Numbered from the stretch's first letter, positions 39,500-52,954 are shown. The stretch: 64,000 bases of DNA from Stercorarius parasiticus (GCA_013396915.1 VWZL01005191.1:804953-868952); one strand, 5' to 3'. Program-made: numbers and translations. Notes: generated from the sequence alone by a model not told the origin.

Positions 39500-39632
39500 G
39501 ATCTGGATTCAACAGTAATAATAATTCAATAATCTAGACCAATCTGGATCTGCATTCAATAATAATTGGGTAATAATCTGGCTCTGCAATAATCCAGATG
39601 TGGATTCAATAATAATAATTCAAGATCTACTA
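39500..39632. repeat. Degenerate minisatellite built on TGGATTCAATAATAAT
   Basis: Three to four imperfect units of about 38-45 bases recur: AGATCTGGATTCAACAGTAA, then CTGGATCTGCATTCAATAAT, then CAGATGTGGATTCAATAATA, each followed by AATAAT spacers. Units differ by point changes and small indels. Confidence 0.75.
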
Positions 39633-42112
39633 TGAGTTGCTAGTCTTGCAGCTCACAGTCCCTTTCTATGCATTAACAATAATTTATTGCAAGATAAATT
39701 TATCTGTTTTACAGAGGTGTTGAAAGTTTTCATTAGTGCTTGCAAATAGCATTAATATCCTTGTCTGAAAAGTGTACAGAAGCTATACAGAAGTAAACCA
39801 TTTTTTTCATGTATTTTTACAGCTCAGATTTTTGTCTTAAGAGAAAACCTTACTAGAGAGAAAGCATACTAGACCATATGATGAAAGTTTGAATAGTTTA
39901 TTGTAAAAGTAAATGCATTGGATATCGAGACTTATTAAGCAGCAGCCTTGCATACAGTGTGACTGCATTAATAAAAATTTTAATAGGCAGATTTCTTGCC
40001 TGTGCATGGCGTATGATAGTGGCTGTAGATTATTTTGTGATGATAGACTGCAACTGCTCTGAAGGAGGTAGTTTGATCTATGATATTGATACACTGTAGA
40101 TTAAAACTCCTGCTGTTTCACCTTAATAATAACACATAAGAATTATTATGATCTATTGCTATCAACAATCTGAAGATCCATTTGTTTGTTTTCTTTTAAC
40201 AACATACAGAACACAGAAGCTTAAGCAAAAGAAAATGTAAAACCTGGCAAAAATTACATACTAAGAAATTCACATTTTAAGTTTCAGTACTATTGCTTCA
40301 GAAAGTACTTATTGATTTCACAGTCCTGGGAAGCAGCACTGAGGAAGAGCTTTGGTAATGACATACCTACTTATGATTCTTTTAGTGCAAGTAACAGCAA
40401 GTTCCAAAGTGAAAAGTGAAATTCTATCCCGTTGCTACTGAAATGTTTAGAGAGGGGAAAATAGCGCCTACCAGATTTTCATTTTTGTGGCTTTACCATT
40501 AATCATCTGCAATCTTTTCTCTTTCATTAGCACAAGAAACAAGTCAAAAGGTCGTTGCAGAGTGAAATGCAAAAGTCTTGTTCAATTCCTGCTGCCCGAG
40601 GTCAGGCAGTACTCTGTGTAGGGTTATGTGATGGGGTTACTGAATAAGGATGCTGCAGGCAACAAATAAAAGTGGTGGAGGGGAAATGCTGTAAGGGTCT
40701 TACCTGAGATGCTACAATGGCTTATATGTTAGGTGTTGATGCAGACTGAACATGCCTGGGGCTAGAAAGCCCAATCCAAAAAAAAAAAGACAAAAAAAAA
40801 GACATCAGTTGAGCTTTACAATATCTAACTTTTATGCCTCAGACCCTGGATTGCAATCCAGGTTTCTCTGAGGCACCTGCACTTTGTGTGATGTGTAGGG
40901 AGAGACAAACACCTGAAGAACGTATTCACAGTAAGTAGCATCGTGTGCAGATGCTGTCTAGAGGCAATCCATAAAGAAATATGGAAGAAGGGGATGTTTC
41001 TGAATGTTTTCCTATTTCTAAAGTCCAGGCATGTACATAATGTGTTTTTCCCAGCTAAAGCTACTTTTATGCTGAGAATGTATAGAACAAGCAAGAGAAA
41101 ATATAAGCATATATTTTTACCTCTGTTCTGTATGCATTGTACCTTTCAGAGAAATCAGAAATTGTGCTTTGTTTAAAGATATAGTCTGTCAAGTGCTTAC
41201 ACTGCAAGAAGTGGGTTAGGGCTCATGTATGTGATGGTGTCAAGGAAAAAACACAAGGAAACTATTGCATGGTGTTGCCCATGACAGTGACTGGAGAGTG
41301 CACTCAAGATTGCTCATAGGGTCAGGTATAAAAACAGCAAACGTTTCCACACGTTGGCTTTGGAGATACCCCTTGGCTAGAGCTCAGCTTGTTTGTGTGT
41401 CACATCCTGCACAGCGAAGTTGTGCCAAGGAGCAAGCTCAGATCCCAAAACCGGCGCTGTAAATGACATCTGTGACTGAGCTAGTGATCCCAGCTTCTCA
41501 GCAGAGCTAGTTAGTTTTAAAATATGCTCTGCTGATAGGTCTATACCCCTTCTAGCTCAGGAGATAACAGTGACGAAGCCATTCAAGGGTTTTCATATGA
41601 CACTCCATTGCTTGTTGGAGACATGCCTGAAATGTCCTGATTCGCTATTGACTGCTTCATTAGACTAGTCTGTATTTTCATACTGATTTCATTGTAAGCT
41701 GTTCAATGCTTCAGGGAAAAATACCACCTGTGCTTCTATGCTTTTTTTGCTATTTGTTGGGCTAATTGGTACCTTGAGAATGCCACAAACATACATACAC
41801 ATTGTATCTATTTAAGTAGATGTGTGCACTTCTGTCATGAGTACATGACTACATGTGTAATCTGCGTGAGGTTTACAGTCATGAAAGTATATAGACACAT
41901 GCTCATTACAGTAATATTATGCCACCCAACCTGTTAAATATATTGTTTGCTGTTTGACAAAATGAGAAATTAAAGTTTGTTGGGTAAATGAAAGCAGGTT
42001 TTCATTAAGGCTTTAGTTGTACCCAATGGAAGGTGATAGAATAAATAAGGTCTTGCTGTGTTAACCCTACAGAACCCATTATAAAAACAACCACAATCTT
42101 TAATCATAGCTG

Positions 42113-42150
42113 TAATAACAACAACAATGGCAATAACAATAACAATAATG
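42113..42150. repeat. (AAC)n/(AATAAC)n microsatellite
   Basis: AATAACAACAACAATGG followed by CAATAACAATAACAATAATG, an interrupted trinucleotide-type repeat. Confidence 0.85.
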
Positions 42151-43424
42151 TGTTGGTTTTTATTTTTGTAGAGAGGAACCCTTTCAATTTTCTCATCATT
42201 GTGTTATTGACCTGCCTTTCTTTTTGTTTAAAAACTGATGGAGCCTTGGGGAGCAGTGTCTGTAGCACTGACAAAAAGTTGCAAATAGTGTTTCTGTGTG
42301 TAGAGGTCTTCGCTTTCCTGGTGTTTTTGAAAGATAGGCTCTTGATCGCACTAGCAGGGATCTATTGATTTATAGCTTTATGCTCAGCTCCAGATAGAGT
42401 CAGGCTATATTCTATAGGCTGTATCGAAAAAAAAAGCTGTTACATTCTCATAAATTCTGTGAAGAAGGAAGCATATTATTAAAAGAACTTTAAGTGATAT
42501 TGCTTCTAAAAACTCCGCGTGTAGGCTGGGCATGAGTTTTGTAATGCATATGGTCCCACCAATGATCCTGCAGTTAGTACCCGCGTTTCCTTAATTATCC
42601 AATGCATATTGCCGTTTTCACAAGCAAGCACTGTGCTAGTCTGTCAATCTCTCCTATATGCTTGTAAAGCTATGAGATTTAGGGTGAAAAGTCACATATG
42701 AAAGCAGGCTGTTTATTTTAGTGTACTGGAAGGGGACTTAGAAGAAGCTTCTTTCGTTATTTTTCCTTCTGTGATGAAACAGTTAATATTGTGCTAATAT
42801 GTGTGCTAATATATATGGTGAAATACTGGAATACCTGGAAGCGTTATCCACTGAGTGCTAGTGCTGAGGTATTCATGAAGTATGGACAGGTCATCCTAAA
42901 ACAGGGTAGTCAGCAGAGATTTGCTTTGCTCATGTTGCAGTTGAAATTATGTCTGTAGTACTTCAACTTGAACCCTCTCATTAAATTATGTGAGCACCTG
43001 AAAAAGTATAGTGCCAACTTATTCCTTTCCCACATAAATAAAAGAAGGGTTAGTATGAAAAACTCTGAGACTGATTTTTTTTCTTTTAGTTATGTGGCTA
43101 AATTGCAACATTGGAAAATTGCTTTGGGCTTTATTCTAAGTACAATGTTTTAGTTTCTGCCGGAGTGAAACAAAAAGATCTACAAATTTATTTTCATGAC
43201 AAAAAATAATTTATTTCCTGAAAATAAGGATTCTTTTCCTTTTCCAGATAGCTAGGTTTTATAAAATCAGCTTAACTTTTTTTTTTTTAATGCAATTTTC
43301 ATTTCAAAATGGAAAAATGCACTCGAGTATCTTCATTTTTCTAAATTCAACATATTCACTCAAGCAATACTTATGTGTAGTTTAAGTTGCTCATAACTTA
43401 GTTTTTCATCTTTATTTTTTTGCC

Positions 43425-45720
43425 TCACGGGGGCTGCCCAGTCATAGTTTGTACTTGCAAGTTTCTCTGGAGATATGAAAGTGCTGCTGGTAAAAACTGG
43501 TTATCCCGTTCGTTTAGATAGTGTGATCTCTTATTTGCCTTGTTCTGATGAAACTGTTCCCTTGCTGAAAGCATCTGGGACAAAATGGCAGACTTAGTAT
43601 TCATCATTTCCTTCTTCTCAGGAAAGCTGAAAAAGTTTCACTCATTCTGTCGTCCTGTTAATAGAAAAATATTTAGGTACAAGAGATATTATGTACAAGA
43701 TTCATTTAACTTTTACATTATTGGTTGGCAACTCGCCACGCTTAACGCTTGTTTATTTGAATTTGTCTTTGCATACTTATGCAAATTTTTGTTTTCTTTA
43801 CTATGCTTCTATCCTGAAAGACAGCTTTGTTTTATTTATTTTATAATTAATTATAATAAAAAATAAATTGTCAAGATGTAATGGTCCCATGCTTCATTGA
43901 TGTTATCCTGCAATTTAATTATATTATAAGATGATCAGAGGCAGATTTCACAAGCTTTTTTGGAATGAGCTATATTTTCGGATTCCATTTTCCAACTACC
44001 AGTGTAAAAAGCCTTCTCTAACCTTTTAAAAAGGAAGGCAGTAAAAAATGAGATGTAACACCTCTAGATCTAGAGGTTGTAAATTGCATGCCCTCATGTG
44101 TATGGCTACATCAAACTCCTCTGCAAGTTTTTTTGTTGTTTGTAACCAAAAGTCCGTGTGTCCATATTTAGATATTACTGTGTTAAGTATAGTATGTTTG
44201 GCAGGAATGGGTACAATATACATAACTATGTAGTCAGCTGTACTATCCATTTGCAAAGCTGTCTCAGGGAAATGAGATTATGAACGTAGGAGCAATAAAT
44301 TTCATCAGTTAACATAAACAAATCTGTGCCTGATTTGCGCTCTATGTGCAGTTCCTCCTGTCACAAACATGAGTTCTTTTTCTAATATGGTTTTTGTTCT
44401 TGCTGTATGAGGTAAATGCTGATATTTACCTTGCAGATATTATTTCCAAACATTATCTTCTCCTTCGGTATGCCCAAATGGTCTTACTGTATATTTTTCA
44501 ATATTTTTTTTCATATATTACTCCTGAGTTCACCATGCGTGGTATCTTTAAAGAGTTTCACGTAAACCTGAGAGCTCTGACTTCAGATAAGACTAGTGAC
44601 AGTTCATAACCATTCCTATCAAGTGGTTGGGGCCACTTCCTGAAGCTTCCTCTCCTGAGCAATTGTTTGGAGAATCACAGTCTCCCTACTTTTCTTTCTT
44701 TTAAAAATTCTGTTTGATGTATCAATATCTTGCACTTGAATCTGTTCTACCTGGCTTCTGCCAAATGTTCCAGAAAGAAAGTCTGCAGCCCTCAGATCTT
44801 TCTTAAGCTTGTGCTTGATTTGCAGATCTGATATCTGTAATCAAAGAAGTATTTTTCACATCTGGGGAATGGGACCCACTTGTTCCAGCTTAATCACCTA
44901 ACTGGCAGCTACATTTTAGCAACTAGTGAACCAGTTTTCCAAAAATGCATGCTTCACTTCCCTGTACAGTCAATAAAAAACAGTAGATGCCTGTGAACGC
45001 CTCCAGAGGGAGATCCTGTCTGCTGAAGTTTCACATGCCAACGTTTTAACAATACGTGTCAAAACAAACAGTTTGTTTTCAACTAGTGCTGACTTCCTGC
45101 AATTAAAGAGATGAGCCATACCTTATCCAGTTGCTAAGGCTAAAGTCTCCTTCTGTGTTTGACTGTACTGACATGCAGGTTTCGTTAATGCTTATGACTC
45201 ATTTGCCAATTGTGACCAGACTGCTCTTACTGGACTGGATGTTAATCTGGAGATGGCTTAATTTCATTTTCACTGCCAAAGCACCTTTGGATTTAGGGCA
45301 CCTTTTCTTAAGGTCTTTGAAAGTGTTTATGAAGATTTGGAAATCACTGTCGTTGGCTTGCTTTCCACAGTAGCACTCCTCATTATAAATGTTCTTTCAT
45401 GCTTTACCATTCCGAGGATTCCTTGTATCTCTTGCCTGTCATTTTGGGCTGGCATGATGATCACAGTCTTAACCACATCAAGAGCAAACTCATAACCTTT
45501 TCTGACTTGCCATGTTTTCCAGGTTCATTAGTCCCAGGAATCTGCATGTTTGATTGTTTAATTTGAAATCAGTTGCTCTGTTTTTTTCCAAAGCTTTTCA
45601 GAGATATTGATGATATTCTTCTGCCTTTTTTCTCCATATCAAAACATAAACTTTCTTACGCCTAGAACTTTCTGCGCCATCAGAAACAAAAGACATAGTA
45701 AATAGACAGAGGTAGGCTTT
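43425..45720 (-). mobile_element. Ty3/Gypsy retrotransposon pol relic B (RT end, RNase H, integrase)
   Basis: About 2.3 kb on the minus strand keeps the order of a Gypsy pol gene, with several frameshifts. RT palm end and thumb: IWRKKAEEYHQYL, a stop, then KALEKNRATDFKLNNQTCRF (about 45639-45533), then VVKTVIIMPAQNDRQEIQGI and LGMVKHERTFI (about 45485-45384). RNase H region: SSPVRAVWSQLANES, a stop, then ALTKPACQYSQTQKETLALA (about 45236-45126). Linker: DLQIKHKLKKDLRAADFLSG (about 44830-44770). Integrase core: DYIVMYIVPIPAKHTILNTV, then KLAEEFDVAIHMRA (44256-44026), lacking the second catalytic D-N-G-P segment. Integrase C-terminal part: QNKANKRSHYLNERDNQFLP and QRNLQVQTMTGQPP (43607-43428). 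Length fits a pol gene from mid-RT to its end. The RT N-terminus, gag and LTRs were not found. Confidence 0.85.
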
Positions 45721-48700
45721 TTACTTAAAAACATCTGCCAGAAATCTTTTGATATCTATAGTACAAATAATATTTGGATTGGCTAAATCCTTCAGTATTT
45801 TTTTCCTTTTTTTCTTTTTACTTTTTTAAAAGACTCACTTAATTCTTTTAACCTATATTTCAGTAAAAGTTTGTGAGCTTTTTTCCTTTCAATAACCACT
45901 GATTTTACTCACTTGGTGGTCCTTCTAGTCACTCTATGATCCTAGAGCAATGAGTTTAGTTCACTCTTGATTGGTTTTTATCCATTTTGAACTTTGTTCT
46001 TTGACAGAGAATCTCAAAATTCTAAAATTGTTTTGGTCTCTTGTATGTCTAATAAATGCAGTAGTGCAGTAAAGTTCTGCATGAATTGTTTTAAAGTATA
46101 CTTTTAAATCTCTGCGCCCACAAGCACGTGTCTTTTATTCATTGGACAAAATCTACTTTCAGATCATGTAAGATAATTATAATCGATAGTTACGATCCTT
46201 TATGGAACAAGATAGTTGAAACAATAGCACCGTCCACCCCAGATTCAGCCACCTGTCACTGTCCAAAGCACTGAGACCAAGTGCATGTGCCCATATGGAT
46301 GAAGGAGTTTTGCTAGTTACTGTTTTTGAAGATGTGTGCATCTGTGACAGAGAGATGCAAGTGCAGAGAAGCAGATAGGCAAGACTGTGAGTAAGGAATA
46401 AATCCTAAGAATGCAGCTTGAAGAAAAGGTAAAATTTTTTAAGAAAAGTTCTGATTGAAAATAGCACTGACAACTGTGACCAAAGGCAATGTTTAATGCA
46501 TTTTTAATTCCTTTGTTTGCTTCCTACTTCGTTATGAAAAACAGGATTCTGAACATTTTCATAAACAAACAGGAATATATCAAAGAAACATCTGACTCTA
46601 CTACCAGTTTCTCTTTGAGAGAGAAACAACACTTACATCCCCTTGATTACTTAGAAGACAGACAGAAATATATGTGTACATGTGTGGGAATCTATAGCCT
46701 TCTAATGCCTACTTCATCTCAAGATAAATGTCAGAAAACCTAGTCTAAATGAAGTGATCTATATTCCTTAAGTCTCTGTACTTCTTATGTACCAACTGCA
46801 CATTACTTATTCACTATTACGAAATCAGTGTGTCAAAATATTGCTTATTGTTCTCTGCTGTTCTAGAAGACTGTATCAGCTACAAGACATAGGCACAAGC
46901 ATGTGAGTTACAAAGACTTATTTTTTCCTATACAATCCCTTTCCATAATAAACACAACTAAGCATAGTATTTGGTCTTCATTTTGATTTTTGTTTATCAT
47001 TTATTTAATTTATTATTTATTTTTTTTAAAAGGAGACTGAAATAGGATTGTTGTTTCAATAAATAACTGAATACACATTTACTTTCTGAAACAGTAATTG
47101 TCTATTTATGTGAATATGTATTAGGCCTTTTATAAAATATGTATTACTTAATGGACTGATAGATCATAACATAGCTCTTGACTAACATGTAATTTTAAAA
47201 ATGTTTTTTGTAATTTCAGTAATGTTTTTCACTTAACACTACCATTTGGGAGTTTCTCTTCTAAGAAAAAGTCCAGCCTACATTAATGTCATGAAATCCC
47301 TATTTAAGACCAAGGTGTGACAGCTTTTTATTAATGAAGACACAAAATATTTGCCATCTTGGTTTCTCTGTTGGCTTCTGAACATTGCAAAACTCAGATT
47401 ATTATTCCCCCCTAGGTTTTCACATGGGAATGTGAGTTTGTTTTTCTGTATTGAGACCTCATAGTAAAAAAACCCACCTGCTAAGCAGGTCCTTTTCATC
47501 CTTCTTTGTTTTGTAAATCTCTGTCTGTTCAGCTGTGATCCTTCACTTAGGAAGACAGGAAAGGTAAAATGGTTCTTACCTCATCTTTGTGATCTCCCAG
47601 GGGACTGTGCTAGTAAGGCTGGGAAGATACTTATTAAACGGCCATTAATAGAGGACTTGAGGCTCATTATGCTATGTTGCAACAGTCACTCTCTGCTTTG
47701 TATCCACCCACTACGGCTTGCCTTATGTATACTGATGGTATGTTGTTTCCTTCTTGCTTTCTTTGTGGTAGTACAGAAGGTCTGTCTTTGGACTGTTGAA
47801 AGTTAACCCAGTGCTCTGCATGCTAACAACTTGACCCTGAGCTGATATGGGTTTTCCTTGCTTTATTCTAAAAATATAAACATCTTTCAAGCTGGGGCTT
47901 TGTATCTCCTCGTTCAGCCTAGAGATTCTTAATGATGTATTGCTAAGCCTATACAAACTTGAGACACATATTGTGGCACAAAAACCTTTAAGGCACATCT
48001 GGGAGTTAGGTGTGCTAAAAAGAGAACAGGCAAAAATAAGAACTTCAAGTTGAAGTGTGGCTTCACCATGGTCCCTACTAATGTTTGTGTGGTTCTAACA
48101 CCCTGCCAGCATCCTCCTCTTCTCTCTTCTGCTTACTGATGAAAGATGGTGCCATCTTCCCATGGTTGCTGTAATTGTACACATGAACATGTTAGGAGTT
48201 GCCTTTAGCTGGCTCTATGTGTTTGTATAAACGAACATGAGTTGTGATTCTACACAGGTCTAGCACTGTTCCAGTCTTTTGATGTGGTGCCTTACCTCCA
48301 ATGAAAATTGGGTGGATTAATTTTAATGGATACAATTTCTGCAAAGATATATTAGTAGATGCTTATATTGGCTTAAAAATATTTTTATTCACTTTCCATT
48401 GGGAATTTTTCCTTTTTTTCCTTGATGCGGCACTTCTAGAAAATTTTATTTTACATAAGAGTTCTTGGAAAATGAAACTTCAGTCTTCATAGGTCTTTGC
48501 ATCTAGGCTTCAAAAGATGGTGTTCAGCATTTTAAGAGATCAAGTAGCACTGGCTGGCATTCACATGGATACCATTGCTTCTGATGGGAGAATATAATGG
48601 ACAGTTGTATGAGGTTGATCTGCAAAAGCTGACATTAGTAATAGCAACTTATTTTTCTGTCCGAAATTTGTTAACAAACTTCCTGATTATGGAATTTAAG

Positions 48701-51700
48701 ACATAAATAGTGCTGGCTTGTGAGGGAAGGAGCTGGCAATTGCTACACACACACACACTTTCCTACTTGTCTCTGCCAATGCACCATAATCTTGATTAGT
48801 GATACAGCCTGATATTCCAATCCTTCACGTCTCCCGAGTCCGGATTTCCAGCCATGCAGAACTGTGCCATATTTGGAGGTTCAGTGGGGTGTGACAAACA
48901 ACTCATTTGAGACTAAAAGCAGTATTTGAATTCAGATCTCCTGAGGTAAAAGGCTAGTTCACTTATAATTTGTGTTATCTAGCTCACTCATGACAAAGAT
49001 TTTCTGCACCAGAAATACCTTGACAGGTGTTAGTACAAGGCACCATAGTTACAATTAACGCAACAGCTTTATTAAATTTGACATTGACGTGTGTATTAAT
49101 AATCCTTGGACTGGCATAAGAAAATCACTCAGCTATATTTTAAAGGTTTAATTATATATGTGCATATTTGTGTTTGGTGTCTCACACTCACAGTCAATTT
49201 TCCTTGCCTAATGCCTTCTGTCACATTGGTATTATAAAGCAGATGTTTATTATAAATTATACCTCTTTAATACATGAGTACGTAAAGATGCAAAGTGAGT
49301 TTATGACTTTTCAAGATTGTGTCTAACAAATTAAACTACATATGAACATCAATCCTACAGATTCATTTACAAATAAGATTACCTGAAGTGCAATATTGTA
49401 TAACTGAATATTAAAACTCTGATAGAGAAAGAAAGTACTTAGGAACGGATGAAGTACTGAAATGTATCAAGTCTAAAAGAGACAAAAGACTTTAAAAACT
49501 TCCCTGTCATACTCAGTTCTTCTTCCCATTAATACTCCTGCTATCAACCTTCTCTGCTATTACAAAGCTTTACAAACTTCAAAGAACAGTGCTCAAAACC
49601 TGTGATCTTTTAAGCTGTGGTCTTTTACAAAATGCTACACATTTCTATTTGTTTGTAAAGTGAAAAAAAGTGTAACAAATAAATCTGAAAAACACTTCTT
49701 TATGTGTGCCTTTTCACATAATTGCAAGAAAAAAAGTAGTCTCCACTGATGGAGTGAAAATTTTCTGCACTGTTTATTTTCTTAATATTCTTTTTCACTC
49801 TCAGTTTTTTAGCTTCCTTCTCATTCTGGAAAAAAAAGAAAAGTTTCAAATTGTTGAAATTGTATGGCATGGTAATCTAAAAATTAAAAAATCCCTTGCA
49901 GTAATTGTAATTTAGTGTCATGACCCCCTTTGTGTCATGACTTTGATCCCCTTGCTGAGTTGATGGCTTTGAGTCCAGCTATAACAGTCGTACATTAGAG
50001 TTTAACCTCTTTCTTTCTCCACAATTATTGCTTGTAAGTAGCTTAACATGTGTGAAAACAAAGAGAATTATTTGGAAGGTATAAGAAGGAAATGGAACGA
50101 AAACAGGAAAAAGAGCATTCACAGTTAATTTCAGACAAAAATAACCCTCTGAGGATGCTTTTTAAAAACTGTATCATTCTTTCCTTAGGGAAAGAGTAAC
50201 ATTCCTTTAGTTCATATATTTTGAAACTTGCAAGGACACCAATAGGTGTACCACACAGAACAAACTTGCAGTGACAGAGTGGTGAGCTAGATGACCTCTC
50301 AGTCTCGAATTAAGGGGAAAAGACTACATGCTGCTTCTGACCCATCCAGTGAAGACGAACTGAGATATTTAAGTACTTTTTGAGATGCTGTTTTACTTTT
50401 ATCCTTTTTAATTTTAAATTTGTGACCCCTTAGGTTTAAAATTTTGGGTTGCATACATACTGGGGACTATGGTGCTATTATGTCCCCTGAAGTCTTTCTC
50501 CCTCTTTTTCTCCCTTTGTCTTGTTTTCTTTTTGTCTGGGATTTATATGACCAAATGCAGATGTCTACAGTGAGATATACAATGAACTCCTATGACTCCC
50601 ACTAGAGAAAGTAAGACACTACTGGAGTAAAATTTATCTCATTCCAATGTAAATACTTAAAACAGGTCAGATGAAACACCTTAAAAATGCCTGTTCCTCT
50701 CTATTTACCGTAAAAAGTGACTAGGGTGAATAATGAAAATGTAGGTGTCTAATAGTAGTAGTCTAAAAGTAGTACAGACATCTAAAAGTAAGTGACATGA
50801 ATCCCACTTTGTTATCTACTCTCCTTAGTATTAGCTTCCAAGAGTGTTGCTGACGCAAGCTCAATCTCTGCCATAGGGAAGGCTGCTCCTGCCAAGTCTC
50901 ACTCTGCTTTCCAGTGGCCGGATTTTTCAAAGGAGCTGCTGCATCTCCTTTTTACTGGGGTGCAGGGAGGGATATCAGTATTGTCTAGTGACAAAGGAAG
51001 AGAACAAATACAGCTCAATACATAGTTTTTATTCAACATACACATTTTGACTAAACAAATTTTGATGAGAAATTTCCTTTTTGGCTTCGGCTCTTCACTT
51101 TGAAAGAACTGACTTTTCCATTTTAACCATTTTTGTACTAAAACTCATGTGAGATTGGAGTAAAATATTACAGTAAAGGAGAAGTAGGATTTCTTTTTAT
51201 TTTTAAATCTGTTCTACTTGCATTCCTTTTAATTTTCCTTGTTAGAGAAAAAAGGTTATAAGTCAACATTTTAAAAGAGATTTTCTTACCTTCTTTAGCC
51301 AATGCTACAGCTAGAAGGTTGGAGGCCTGAGCAATGTTCTTTCTGACAGTACCTTTCCATTTCTCTGTACGCCAGATTTCTTTTCCAGGTCTAGCAAAAG
51401 TGATCTTCTGATCTATTATTTAAGATCATGTTTCTAAACCGTCTCCTTCTTGTGGCTTAGCTTTGGGGTCAGGTTATTTCCATCAGGATTCCTAATGCAC
51501 AGCAATTGTTCATGAAATTATATGGTTAGAAGTTGGTTATGCCTGTTAGTTTCATTAGCAAATGTAAACAGCATTGTTTCATTTTGGGATAAAGTTGAGA
51601 ACCTATAAAACTTCCCAGTGGAACCAGACAACTGAAAGAATAGTAGTCACCAGCAAGACATTTGAAATACATACCAGTGTGGAGGGATTTTCTTGGGTAT

Positions 51701-52649
51701 CATGTTTTTAGGGGTCTGAAAGCTTGTGACAGAGAAGCAAAAGCTCAGAGAAAAGAGGAAAGAAACAGGGTAGCACGAAGGAACAGACATGGTTTCAGTA
51801 GCTGGGTAACATGAAATAAAGGAAAGGCTGAAAGGGTTATTTTTGAAGCTGGGTATTACCTAACAAGAGCTTGAAGGAGTCAGAAAGGAAAACGGCTCAT
51901 CTGATTCTCGTTGTGTTCAAGGAAACTGTGCTATATACATTTTGTTGTAGATAGACAAGATTTAATCAAACATATCTGATGCCACCATCAATACGTTCCT
52001 CTAACTGATTTTCCCTTTCCCAAACAGTCTAAAATTAGATTAATTGATCAAGTCAAATAATCTAATAGTACACAGGGGAGTAGGATAGCTGGCATTAGCC
52101 CAAGTGCACAGATGAAAGCAGTCGTTTCCAGCTAAGTCCTGTTTTTTGCTGCTTGCTTCTCTCATTTTAGCTCTTGAGAGGACTGTGGGTTCGGCTGTCA
52201 TTCCACTGTCTATTACTCACTAGCTGCACCAGTGGCAAAAGGTGACCCTCTATGTGTGTTTTGCTGCACCAAACCTGAGGAATTACATTTGTTCATATTT
52301 TTCTCCCTAGCTGTTGTTGTCCTTGCTAGATTACCCCTGTATTTCTTATCAGTACAAAACTTTGGGCTTCTTCTTCATGGCATACCCTGCTGAGGGCAAT
52401 AGATGCAAGTGCTTTGAATGTCAAACTCTTCATTATTGAAATACTTGAAAAGCTTCATTAGTAAGAAACAAAACAGAAACACCCACATCCATTTTACTTA
52501 TCTGTGTCATCAGTGACAGTTACGAAAGACAAACATGCTTCCCCTTTATTACTGGCATCATTCAAGCCATAAAGATTGAAGGAAAGCAAATGCAAATAAA
52601 TACATGAAACTTATTGAAATGTTTAACTATGGGTCTAGCCTAACATGCC
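45721..52649. other. Long unique AT-rich block, no gene seen
   Basis: No exon or transposon recognised. A 91-codon minus frame at 47998-47723 has no motif I can place. A short (AC)7 run lies at 48745-48758. About 50282-50300 (GAGCTAGATGACCTCTC) resembles a CR1-type 3' end but is too short to call. Confidence 0.5.
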
Positions 52650-52919
52650 AGATGAATATGAGCCAGCAGTGTGCCCAGGTGGCAAAGGCAGCTAACAGCA
52701 TCCTGGCTTGTGTTGGAAATAGTGTGGCTAGCAGGACTAGGGAAGTAACTGTCCCACTCTACTCTGCACTGGTGAGGCTGCACCTCAAATACTGTGTTCA
52801 CTTTTAGGCCTCTCACTACAAGAAAGACATTGAGGTGCTGGAGCATATCCAAAGAATGGCAATGAAGCTGGTCTAGAGGAGCAGCTGAGGGAACTGGGGT
52901 TGTTTAGTCTGAAGAAAAG
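52650..52919 (+). mobile_element. CR1 LINE fragment cut off at an N
   Basis: The plus strand reads MNMSQQCAQVAKAANSILAC, then [20 protein letters not shown] and HLKYCVHF, a stop, then SHYKKDIEVLEHIQRMAMKL, all CR1 ORF2 C-terminal region. A small deletion follows (about 24 bases, judged against the copy at 37.8 kb). The fragment runs to an N within the LFSL..KRRL segment and so lacks the end of ORF2 and the 3' tail. Confidence 0.92.
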
Positions 52920-52920
52920 N
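52920..52920. other. Single-N assembly gap at the end of a CR1 fragment
   Basis: One N; CR1 similarity stops there and non-CR1 sequence follows. Confidence 0.99.
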
Positions 52921-52949
52921 TTTTGCAATATGATTCAGTACTAAATAAT

Positions 52950-52954
52950 GGCAG
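52950..52954. repeat. Target-site duplication GGCAG, left copy
   Basis: The five bases directly before the LTR equal the five directly after it (53688-53692). Confidence 0.9.

Larger units (their letters stand above)
38598..43424. other. Unique block with several simple repeats, no gene seen
   Basis: No exon recognised. The 130-codon plus frame at 38787-39179 overlaps a 74-codon minus frame and has no motif. Simple repeats at 39.2, 39.5 and 42.1 kb are listed separately. An A/G-rich stretch lies at about 39301-39360. Confidence 0.5.

Noticed and set aside
41265..41462. TATA-containing stretch (GGTATAAAAACAG) considered as another LTR promoter
   Set aside because: No TG...CA ends, polyadenylation signal or duplication could be found around it.
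44026..44256. Minus frame with KLAEEFDVAIHMRA, first considered as a hAT transposase C-terminus
   Set aside because: Its place between the Gypsy linker and the integrase C-terminal block, and its DYIVMYIVPIP start, fit a Gypsy integrase core better.
45601..45630. Plus-strand DIDDILL resembling a reverse transcriptase YIDD box
   Set aside because: The neighbouring plus-strand frame gives no other RT block, while the minus strand has a long collinear Gypsy match.
47723..47998. 91-codon minus frame considered as gag or protease of Gypsy relic B
   Set aside because: No zinc knuckle or protease active-site pattern, and 2 kb of unassigned sequence separates it from the relic.
50282..50300. GAGCTAGATGACCTCTC, like a CR1 3' end
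   Set aside because: Too short, with no tail repeat and no ORF2 sequence beside it.
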